Below are positions 1 through 8,138 of a DNA stretch of 26,894 nucleotides, piece by piece (within the stretch, counting starts at the first letter, position 1; each line of letters begins with the position of its first letter). The stretch is from Obelidium mucronatum (lineage: Eukaryota; Chytridiomycota; Chytridiomycetes; Chytridiales; Chytriomycetaceae): assembly GCA_025765595.1 (NCBI GenBank), contig JAIVFH010000336.1, positions 1-26,894 on the forward strand, in the 5' to 3' direction. The notes under the pieces were generated by a model. That model saw nothing but the letters and a program-made list of their open reading frames with translations, ran no database searches and had not been told where the DNA came from. The position numbers were made by a program, and so were the translations under genes.

Positions 1-2
1 TC

Positions 3-775
3 TGTTCCGAACTTGTCTCCATCATATACAAAGGCCTTGGCCTGCCCAGTTTCATCGATGCACACCCTGAAAAATTCACGCCTCTTGAAGTGCAAGTTGT
101 CCCAGAGTTTGGAAATAATGTATACTACGCAAAAGAAAACAAGGTTTCTCTTTTGAAGCACGGGAACAAAATTGCGGACTGGTTTCAAGTGAGGAATCTT
201 CTTTCGTCTTGTAAAAATTTTTGAATCCTAGTTTTTTTTTTTTTTTTTGATTTTCCTGGTAGCCCAACGAAAGCTCAAAAACTTCTGAAATCCGTGGCAC
301 TAACTGATGAATGGTCAAATGCCGCCTTCTGGCGGAGTCCCTCCAGATGCGGACTCCGTCGGTCAGGATATGGATGGAGAGCGCCTCTTGTGGCGCGGGT
401 GAAGATCGGATCTGCCCTATATTTGGGGAAAATCGGTGAAACCTGGAAGTTCCCTACGTGACTTACTTTACACCGGGAAGTGCCTATTCGATTGGTCACG
501 AAGTGCTGAAGAGCGTTAAAGGGATGAAATGGGAAGATGCTGAGAATGGCCGCGTTCCGTTAACGGCTGTGAAGGCTGGGATGGAAGAAGATGGAACTTA
601 CTTGCATATCGCCAGAGGAATCGTTGGTGGAAGTGCAGGCGTATTGGGTGTTGGCAAGAAGGAAGGTTGTTTGACACCTGGAATGGTTGCTGCTCATTTG
701 AAGGGGGCAAAAATTCCGTATGGCGGGAAGGAAGTTACTTTGTCTTGTTATCAAGTTCTTTGTTATGGATCTTGA
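3..775 (+). pseudogene. DM9/DUF3421 repeat protein, frame-disrupted, 5' end outside window
   Basis: The last 105 codons (458-775, ending in TGA) hold a DM9-type repeat: a Trp followed by NGRVPLTAVKAG, then DGTYLHIAR, and a closing IPYGGKEVT / YQVLCYG segment. A first DM9 repeat lies upstream but is scattered over three frames: VPPDADSVGQDMDG near 337-378, APLVARVKIGSALYLGKIG near 381-437, then VPYVTYFTPGSAYSIGHEVL from 449. Both later switches fit a single missing base. An earlier exon (3-188) reads open from the left edge with a donor near 189, and a T-rich intron ends in AG at 261-262; its phase does not match the next exon unless a weaker donor at 182 is used. DM9 domains in animals bind mannose-type glycans; the role here is unknown. 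It is either a decaying gene or an error-rich stretch. Confidence 0.6.
232..248. repeat. T17 homopolymer tract
   Basis: Seventeen T in a row just before the putative acceptor TTTTCCTGGTAG. It would serve as an extended polypyrimidine tract. Its length makes it prone to miscounting during sequencing. Confidence 0.9.
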
Positions 776-843
776 TTTAAATTCCATATTTTTTTTATCA
801 CACATAAACTTGTCTTTTTTAATTCTATGTTTACACTTTTCAA

Positions 844-2359
844 TCACACATAACTTTCAGCACTTTGATATAAGCTCTGCCATCTAAACAATGAGCTTGA
901 GGTTGTCGCAACAGTATCCGATCTCTTCACACAACCACCATCCTTCCCTTTCTCATACACTGAGACAACTTTAACCGTCGACCCACTCGAAACACTGCGA
1001 GTCGATGCAATGCTTCCAAATGCTTCATTTCTACGAATTCGATCCCACCCCCTCAAAATCCCTCCCCCGAACGAAGACGTAGTATCATTCCTCTTCAACT
1101 GCTCCGAAACCCTCACAAGCGCATCACGCACACCTCCACCGCCGGTACTCTCCCTCGTTGGAAACAATGGACGGAACGATTCATGAGACATGACGCTATC
1201 GCGGCTCGCTTCCTTATTCAAGGTTCCATCACCACTACCAACGATCGTGTTTGCGGGAACACTCTTTTCGTAAAACATGTTGAATTCTCCTGCGTTGAAG
1301 GGTTTTCTTGAAAACAGTTCCACTTCTTGTGAGTGTGTTTTGGTGGGGGGGTTGCTCGGTTTCGTCGACGGAATTCAAACCAAATGACGAGGATAATGAT
1401 TATGAGGGAGATGATGGAGAGAGAAACTATGAGGGCTATTTGCATGTGACTTGGCTCCGATTGCTGTGGTTCCATTGGAGGTTGTGATATGGGTGTGATT
1501 TGAGGGAAAAGCTTTGGTTGCAACAAGTTTGTTGGGACTAAAGTTGAAGAGGAGATTGTTGTCGCAAGGGCTTGTATATCTACGTTTGCTTTTGCGTTTT
1601 GTGCAATATTGGCATCGTTTGATTTGGAGTTATTGGTTACTCCAGTGGTAGTTGTGGGTGCACTTGGAGCCTGTTCAAGAGGTGGCGGTTGAGGCGCTGG
1701 TGACATCACGACGGGAGGTGGTACCGGGGGCATCGGACTAGGAATTGTTGGGGGAATTGGTGCTGGAGGAGAGGGTACTGGAACTGGCGGAACCGGTACA
1801 GGATTAGGTTTGCTTTCGATCATCTGGTATATTCTGAAAAAAAAAAACATAGTCAACAACGAAACTCGAGAAAAAAGCTGATGAAGCTTACGAGGCCACT
1901 CTGAAATCAGTCGCAATAATATTCAAGAGCAGTAAGTTGTCTTGTCCGCAAGCATCCCCGTTAATACAGGTCCGATCACAAGCACTGTTGTAGTATTTCT
2001 GCATCGTCGAGAGAGATTTGACGCAGTAACATGAAAACATATTTCGGTTTTGAAATATATTCTAGATCATACTGGTCAGTTGTGCCCGATTAAAGTACCT
2101 ATTCAACTCGAGCTTTACATGTGGATCATTCGCAATCGCAATAAACTGGTTCCCAGTTCCATGACAAGCGTTTGCGCAATTCTGTTTTGTTACGTTCTCT
2201 GATGAAATAACTGATTTTGGGAACTCCGAACTTGTTTGCTTGTCATCAGTTTTCCAAAAAGAAGGCAGCAAAAAGGGTGACGACTCACGTATAACAGCCA
2301 ATATTCTCCACACTGAACGACATTTGGTGAAATTTTGTGTTATTTCCGATTTCGTACAT
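844..2359 (-). CDS. WSC-domain, proline-rich single-pass membrane protein (4 exons visible, one frame break)
   Basis: Exons 2359-2289, 2230-2119, 2061-1892 and 1833-844 join in phase through three GT-AG introns of 57-58 nt. The first three encode a WSC-like domain: GCY, ENVTKQNCANAC, GTGNQFIAIAN, then CYCVKSL and NSACDRTCINGDACGQDN. Exon 4 adds a linker rich in PVPVPP and PMPPVPPP, a Thr/Ser/Asn-rich stretch, a transmembrane helix (IALIVSLSIISLIIIILVIW) followed by RRR, and a Ser/Gly-rich cytosolic tail. This layout matches fungal wall-stress sensors and carbohydrate-binding receptors of the WSC family. After RATPP the frame moves by one base in a C7 run (1345-1351), and the tail continues as THSQEVELFSRKPFNAGEF. 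No signal peptide is visible: an acceptor-like CAG before 2368 suggests a missing upstream exon. Confidence 0.75.
1345..1351. other. G7 run (C7 on the coding strand) at a frame break
   Basis: Upstream of this run the coding strand reads through the transmembrane helix. Downstream the homologous-looking tail is one base out of phase, consistent with one C missing from the run. This may be a base-calling error, a heterozygous indel or a real mutation. Confidence 0.6.
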
Positions 2360-2693
2360 TGCAGAATTCTGTTTCAAAACGTCATTAATTCGAAAATTTC
2401 ATTGATGTTCCCAAGTCTGATGAAGTGGTCATCAATTTGGAATGAATAATGAGGGTCCTATCACAACCCTGGGTGGTTGTAAAATATCGAAAAACAGCTT
2501 CAAATATTGATTGCGATCAAATCAAAGGCTGAACGATGGTGGGTATCCTTGGTAGGTTTTTTACTTAATAAAAGCAGTTCTAAGGTCGCATAATGATATT
2601 GGGTATTTGATTTTTGAGAGTTGTGTCATGTTGCAAGATTGCTTCGACTACCATTTGCTTTGCTGATTGCCCGTTCCGGCGTTGATCTCCAAT

Positions 2694-2912
2694 CTACTGA
2701 TTTAGGCCATGCTGAATACTTGTTTTGCTGTGTTGATTTTGCAGATGGTGATTGACAGACTCTTGGGTGACTCTTGCTGTTTCCAAATCACTATCACTGT
2801 TTAAGACTGTTGGCGAGGAAACCCTTCTCGGGCGATAGTAGCAGAAGTAAAAGACGGCAGCGGCAGCGACTAAAGCAACGGCAAAAAGCGCCGCAATCGG
2901 AAAGTTGGTCAT
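2694..2912 (-). CDS. Possible 72-aa single-pass membrane protein
   Basis: The reading frame begins with a hydrophobic segment (residues about 4-25, FPIAALFAVALVAAAAVFYF) ending in a basic RPRR stop-transfer cluster. A polar Ser/Asp/Gln-rich tail of about 45 residues follows. It would be an N-out, C-in membrane peptide, or an uncleaved signal anchor. No homolog is recognised. It lies about 330 bp upstream of the WSC gene on the same strand and could be an unrelated small gene or a distal exon. Coding status rests only on composition. Confidence 0.35.
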   Translation of the reverse strand: MTNFPIAALFAVALVAAAAVFYFCYYRPRRVSSPTVLNSDSDLETARVTQESVNHHLQNQHSKTSIQHGLNQ

Positions 2913-3226
2913 TTCTTGTAAAAGTGCGACGGATCAGAAACGATTAATTTGGCCTTGACTTAGAAACTTGCTGTACTGGATCACACAAAATTGGTGAGAG
3001 TATACCAATCACCGGGGATCACCCAGACTTAATGGTTTGTTTAAAGAGGTCGGTTTTTACCATCATATCCGATATATTTCAAAAAAAAAAAAGGAACTCT
3101 CAGTTACACTGCAAATAAAAATACAAATATAACGTAAAGCTGAAAACGCAAACATATCGTTTCTTCAACCCCCCTCATAACGCTCGCGAAACAGAATAAA
3201 AGACAACTTGACGCACAAGATCAGCT
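2913..3226. other. Intergenic, no gene seen
   Basis: AT-rich sequence between the 72-aa membrane ORF and the 3' end of the next minus-strand gene. It contains an A11 run near 3081-3091. No convincing open frame, RNA gene or repeat is visible. Confidence 0.6.
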
Positions 3227-3778
3227 TCACTTGTGGATGTTACTCCAGTGGTCAGCTGGTCGCCCCAGGCGCTGGCACTGGAAGCAGTAGTACGGTGGAT
3301 CGTCCGTCATAGTATCGTAAATGCGCCCAGCTCTCGTCTTATAAAAGCGGGAGTTAAACTCCCTTGAGTAGCCGTAAGCGCCATTGTCCCAGCTGCGGAC
3401 ATTGTGGCGGCTAACACACTCGTCGTCCGAGTCCGTCAGTGGATCGTCGACATCGCGAACAACTGGAATGGCGGCTTGGCCAAGTGCAGCGGCTCTTGCG
3501 CGGCGCAGTTCTTCCGCGGCTTCACGCTCGTCGGCTGCTGTTGCGCTAACCCTTGCTTCGACTTGTTGTCGATGTTGAAGCGGTCTGAGAGTACGTTGAA
3601 AGAAGGTTACACTTTTTGGCACATGACTCACTCAAGAAAACAAATGCGTTCACCTTGACTCCTGAGATTCCGAAATCGAGAGCGAGCTGAGAAAAACTTC
3701 AAGTTGCTCTACGTTTTGAGTGCCCAAGTTGAGCACAATCTTCCCAATCAACTGCGCTTTCTGGTTTTTCTTTGCCAT
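3227..3778 (-). CDS. Small protein with C-terminal GYS/Cys-His domain (2 exons)
   Basis: Exon 1 runs from the ATG at 3778 to 3654 and exon 2 from 3584 to 3227; the 69-nt intron is phase 2 and the joined frame gives 160 aa. The N-terminal 40 residues are hydrophobic/helical, and an Ala/Glu/Arg-rich helix follows (EREAAEELRRARAAALGQAA). The last 60 residues carry an unrecognised module: SWDNGAYGYS, RFYKTRAGRIYDT, then DDPPYYCFQC and DHWSNIHK. The same module occurs once in the 6439-6660 exon and twice in the 6720-7077 exon of the divergent neighbour. The Cys-x2-Cys followed by His-Trp suggests zinc binding, but the final Cys seen in the other copies is missing here. Function unknown. Confidence 0.7.
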
Positions 3779-3994
3779 CGTGTTTTTTTGGATGCATTTT
3801 TGGGTATAACCTTTTTCTTGCCTTTTATATTGGAAGTTGAAATTGTCAGACGGCAAAAATTGTTGTCTGCCAGCCAAACTTCGCCTTTTTCTTTATTGTG
3901 ATATCGCCAGACGACAATTTTTCCTGAAAAGAATTTTTCCTGAATCTCGCAGTATATCGAAAATAAATTGAACTCGAACAAAGGGATCAAAATC
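3779..3994. promoter_or_regulatory. Shared divergent promoter region with inverted repeats
   Basis: 216 bp separate the ATGs of the two genes that share the GYS/Cys-His module. Within it, CAGAC at 3847-3851 and GTCTG at 3865-3869 form a short dyad. AAAAATTGTTGTCTG (3855-3869) is inverted, with one mismatch, as CAGACGACAATTTTT (3908-3922). TTTTTCCTGAA is also repeated directly (around 3918 and 3933). These could be binding sites for a factor controlling both genes; this is inference. Confidence 0.45.
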
Positions 3995-6900
3995 ATGGAC
4001 GAAAACACCGCTCTGCAAATAGCCATCGGCTTCGGAAAGGAGATAGAACGGCTAAACGACTTGATAAGGGACACAAAATCAGACCGTGATGCGGCTATCG
4101 AGAAGTGCGGAGTACTGAAGGAGCAAGTACGACAGCTGCAAGTACGACAGCTGAAGCAAAATCATCTTCATCAAGACTTTAAAAAAAGTGTTGATTTGCT
4201 AATGGCAGCGAGTGCTCAATTTGTGGAAAAGGCTTGGTCAGATGCCGATACCACCGAAATACGCCGAAAACTTTCGGCAATTCAAACAGGTTGCGAAAGT
4301 CTTCATACATGTATAACATGTGTCGAAAAATGCAGCAGTGGTTGTGGGAGGTTTGTTGCAACAACCCCAAATGGAAAGTCGGTTGAAAAACATGGGATGT
4401 GCTCAATCTGTTTCAAAAAAGAAACAAAATGTTCTCTCTGCAAATTGGTAAAAAGAAATTGCTGTTGCTCTAAGACTTCAAAAGATAACGGAGGGGAAGA
4501 TGATGATGATCTCAGGGGCCAAACAAAAAATACGATTCTGGTCAAGGGTCGAGTAATTCAGCAAGTTCGAGCTCAGACAGCAAAAAGCGTCAAAGAACGG
4601 ATCCACCTTCCTCAAATAAAAATTCAGAAGCCATGGCTGAGAATTCAGCAGCTGACAGCAACGCGCAATCAAGCCCTCTGACAACACCTCCTGACGATGC
4701 AGAAACGTAGGTTCAATATTCATAATAAGGTTATGAATCTCAATTTTGCTTTTCTTTTTAGGGCGTTTGACCGACTTTCCTTGGATAATCTCGACCGCCA
4801 TGCAATTGAAGGCTCCCTTGAAAGTAGTTATTATTGGTAAGTTTTGGAATTAAAATTCAACGAGTTCTGAAATCCCGTTTCAAATTTTATAGTGAGTCGG
4901 ATGCAACTGCCACCAACGCTCCGTCAAGCCCTCTGATAACACCTCATAATGATGCAGAAAAGTTGGTTTAGTAGGCGCAATATCGTTCGGAGTCTCAATT
5001 TGCTTCTTCTGTTTAGGGCCTTTGACCGACTTTCCTTGGAAAATCTCGACCGCCATGCAATTGAAGGCTCCCTTGAAAGTAGTTATTATTGGTAAGTTTT
5101 GGAATTAAAATTCAACGAGTTCTGAAATCCCGTTTCAAATTTTATAGTGAGTCGGATGCAACTGCCACCAACGCTCCGTCAAGCCCTCTGATAACACCTC
5201 ATAATGATGCAGAAAAGTTGGTTTAGTAGGCGCAATATCGTTCGGAGTCTCAATTTGCTTCTTCTGTTTAGGGCCTTTGACCGACTTTCCTTGGAAAATC
5301 TCGACCGCCATGCAATTGAAGGCTCCCTTGAAAGTAGTTATTATTGGTAAGTTTTGGAATTAAAATTCAACGAGTTCTGAAATCCCGTTTCAAATTTTAT
5401 AGTGAGTCGGATGCAACTGCCACCAACGCTCCGTCAAGCCCTCTGATAACACCTCATAATGATGCAGAAAAGTTGGTTTAGTAGGCGCAATATCGTTCGG
5501 AGTCTCAATTTGCTTCTTCTGTTTAGGGCCTTTGACCGACTTTCCTTGGAAAATCTCGACCGCCATGCAATTGAAGGCTCCCTTGAAAGTAGTTATTATT
5601 GGTAAGTTTTGGAATTAAAATTCAACGAGTTCTGAAATCCCGTTTCAAATTTTATAGTGAGTCGGATGCAACTGCCACCAACGCTCCGTCAAGCCCTCTG
5701 ATAACACCTCATAATGATGCAGAAAAGTTGGTTTAGTAGGCGCAATATCGTTCGGAGTCTCAATTTGCTTTTTCTGTTTAGGGCCTTTGACCGACTTTCC
5801 TTGGAAAATCTCGACCGCCATGCAATTGAAGGCTCCCTTGAAAGTAGTTATTATTGGTAAGTTTTGGAATTAAAATTCAACGAGTTCTGAAATCCCGTCT
5901 CAAATTTTATAGTGAGTCGGATACAACTGCCACCAACGCTCCGTCAAGCCCTCTGATAACACCTCATAATGATGCAGAAAAGTTGGTTTAGTAGGCGCAA
6001 TATCGTTCGGAGTCTCAATTTGCTTTTTCTGTTTAGGGCCTTTGACCGACTTTCCTTGGAAAATCTCGACCGCCATGCAATTGAAGGCTCCCTTGAAAGT
6101 AGTTATTATTGGTAAGTTTTGGAATTAAAATTCAACGAGTTCTGAAATCCCGTCTCAAATTTTATAGTGAGTCGGATACAACTGCCACCAACGCTCCGTC
6201 AAGCCCTCTGATAACACCTCATGATGATGCAGAAAAGTTGGTTTAGTAGGCGCAATATCGTTAGGAGTCTCAATTTGCTTTTTCTATTTAGGGACTTTAA
6301 CCGACTTGCTTTGGAGTCCGGTTCAGATGTGTTGACAGTTGTTGCGGACGAAACAAGAAAGCTGGCGCAAATTGAGACCCCGCAAAGGTGAGCAGTGTGA
6401 AAGAAGATAAATAATCAATGTTTATCATTCAAAACTAGGATTGATTCGTCAAAAATGAGCTGGAGCAAAGGTGTATATGGTTACTCCACAGTAAAACAAG
6501 GCAGATACTACAAAACAAAAGCAGGAAGAGTATATGATACATATTCTGACCATCCTCCGCCTTTTTCTTGCTTTAAATGTGAAAGGCAAGGCTGGGAATC
6601 GGGTCACTGGAGCAATGCTTGTCCAACCAGTCCATTAAAAGTATATTCGAAGCCAAAGCCGTAAGTATACGACTTGTTTCAGCTTTGAATAGCATCACGA
6701 TTTAACAATCGCACTTAAGTCTTCAACGAAGCTTGGGATCTGGCACTCGAGAATGGGAGTATGGATTGTGGGGTTATTCCCTGGATGAAACCAAGAGTCG
6801 CTACAAATCTCAAGACGGAATTCTGTACGACACATCGAAACCAGCACCCTTTTTTTGCCGTTTGGGATGTAAACGAAAGCATTGGAGCAAGCAGTCTTGC

Positions 6901-7077
6901 CAGGAAGCCGCTCAAGCCACTGGATGGGAACTTGATGAAGCAAAAAGTCGCCACAAGACTCAAGCAGGAAAGCTATACAACGCGTCGAAACCATCGCCGC
7001 GCCCCTGCTCGGGATGCGGCAGAAACCATTGGACTACGCAGTCTTGCGAGGAAGCTGTCCAAAGTAACAGCTTCTAA
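3995..7077 (+). CDS. Multi-exon repeat protein: coiled coil, Cys-rich region, six 48-aa cassettes, three GYS/Cys-His domains
   Basis: By-eye model: 17 exons, 727 aa. Exon 1 (3995-4447) encodes a coiled coil and a Cys-rich segment (CITCVEKCSSGCG, CSICFKKETKCSLCK) of RING/zinc-ribbon spacing. Exon 2 (4516-4706) is Ser-rich with KKRQR, a possible nuclear signal. Six units follow, each a 75-nt exon plus a 69-nt exon, at 4762, 5017, 5272, 5527, 5782 and 6037. A degenerate exon comes next (6292-6387), then 6439-6660 with one GYS/Cys-His domain and 6720-7077 with two. Every intron from 4707 onward is GT-AG and phase 2, so the frame closes exactly at the stop. If the first intron (4448-4515) is retained, the protein gains a CCC/acidic stretch and ends at 4681. 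No known family is recognised; nuclear or RNA-related function is only a guess. Confidence 0.75.
4124..4153 (+). repeat. Tandem 15-bp duplication in the coiled coil
   Basis: CAAGTACGACAGCTG occurs twice head to tail (4124-4138 and 4139-4153). It duplicates QVRQL in the predicted coiled coil without changing frame. Confidence 0.9.
4762..6291 (+). repeat. Six tandem 255-bp units, each containing two exons and two introns
   Basis: Units start at 4762, 5017, 5272, 5527, 5782 and 6037. Each consists of exon A (75 nt), intron (56 nt, GTAAGT...TATAG), exon B (69 nt) and intron (55 nt, GTTGGT...TTTAG). Units 2-6 differ from one another at only a few bases, in introns as well as exons. Unit 1 differs at its first exon (GCG, GAT). 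Units 5-6 share changes (GATACA for GATGCA, CCGTCT for CCGTTT), and unit 6 has CATGAT. Exon A encodes AFDRLSLENLDRHAIEGSLE plus SSYY; exon B encodes ESDATATNAPSSPLITPHND plus AE. Diverged half-units flank the array: an exon B-like end with its intron (to 4761) and an exon A-like start at 6292. Confidence 0.93.
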
Positions 7078-7196
7078 AGCTTCGGATTTCAAGCTTTTCT
7101 TAAAGTTTTCACTATTGTCGGCTTTCAATTTGTTTTTCTTTCTTTTCCTCGCTTTCAGTAACCACTCATTTCGTCCAGTAATGATTCATTTCAATT

Positions 7197-7203
7197 AAAT
7201 AAA
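7197..7203 (+). terminator. Possible polyadenylation signal (AAATAAA)
   Basis: AATAAA-type hexamer about 120 nt after the stop codon of the repeat gene and only about 12 nt before the stop codon of the convergent endonuclease gene. The 3' UTRs of the two genes therefore probably overlap. Confidence 0.4.
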
Positions 7204-7214
7204 AGGGCCGGATT

Positions 7215-8110
7215 CTATTTCTTTTTGAAATCCCGTTTAAGGCAGACATCAGAAATAGGACACGAACTGCAAAGCGGAGAAACTGCCTTGCAGCAAACTT
7301 GACCAAATCCAACCAACAACGGATTAATCTCTGCCCAAAACTTTTGGGGAAGCCATTCTTCGAGCTCCTATCATATCGAGGACGAAATTGAGTCATTTGA
7401 AATTAGAAGATTCCGGGTTTTTGAACGTTTAAGACAAACAGTCAGACCTTTCTTGTATCTTCCGGCTCAGATTTCTTGGTATGAACCCAACCGAGTCGAT
7501 TCGCAATGCGATGAACGTGAGTATCAACGCCAATTCCCACGGAAATGTCCCAACAACACTGTAATGCCAAGTACGACATTTTTGGGCCCATCCCAGGAAG
7601 TTCCAATAGTCCTTCAAGAGTATTTGGGACATCCCCCGCGTGTTTTGAAATCAATAAATCGGCAGTTTGTTTGAGGTAAACCGCCTTTCGCTTGTGGAAA
7701 GAAACTCCACGAAGAATCGCTTCAAGGTCACTTGTTTCCGCTGAGGAAATCGAGTCCACGGTCAAGCCACCATCGAGACTTGATTTTAATCGATCGATTG
7801 CAGCAGCATTGGCTTCGTCTTTAGTTTGGGAGGATAGAAGGAGAGCAGTAAGGGTCTGGAAGCGGAAAACTGGTGCGGGGGAGTCTCGGTTGGCCAACCA
7901 GCCGCAGCCAATCGAGTCAACAGGTGCCTTTGTAGTGGATCGATACTCTCTTATCCGAGACAGAGTCATCAAAGGATCCACAGGAAGCCGTTCTTTCGTG
8001 TCTTTCTTTTCGCTTTTGGCCTTCTTTGGCGGTGATTCAACAGCCGCTTCCTGAAGCTCTTCTTCCTGAGACTCTAGTGTCAGTTTGCGACTTCGTGTTA
8101 TCCGCTTCAT
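7215..8110 (-). CDS. NTH1: Endonuclease III-like DNA glycosylase/AP lyase (2 exons)
   Basis: Exon 1 (8110-7448) and exon 2 (7367-7215) give 271 aa. The protein is a bifunctional base-excision-repair glycosylase for oxidised pyrimidines, acting in nucleus and/or mitochondria. Visible signatures are LLLSSQTKD, the helix-hairpin-helix [16 protein letters not shown] with the catalytic Lys, [16 protein letters not shown] with the catalytic Asp, and a C-terminal 4Fe-4S loop Cys-x6-Cys-x2-Cys-x5-Cys ([17 protein letters not shown]). The N-terminus is basic with PPKKAK, a likely nuclear signal. The 80-nt intron has an unusual GTCTGA donor; splicing there gives the conserved order EDTRK-ELEEWLP. The ATG at 8110 was chosen because the open frame further upstream overlaps the divergent F-box gene and lacks conserved content. 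Its start is 28 bp from that gene's likely start. Confidence 0.93.
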
Positions 8111-8138
8111 GGTTGAACAGTTTTCAAACAAAAAAACA

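Noticed and set aside
4762..6291. Direct repeats as a possible CRISPR or satellite array
   Set aside because: The unit is 255 bp with no unique spacers, and each unit carries splice sites and in-frame exons. It is an intragenic coding repeat.
6455..6664. Stand-alone 69-aa gene
   Set aside because: The ATG is internal to an exon bounded by AG at 6437-6438 and GTAAGT at 6661, in phase with the upstream cassettes and the last exon.
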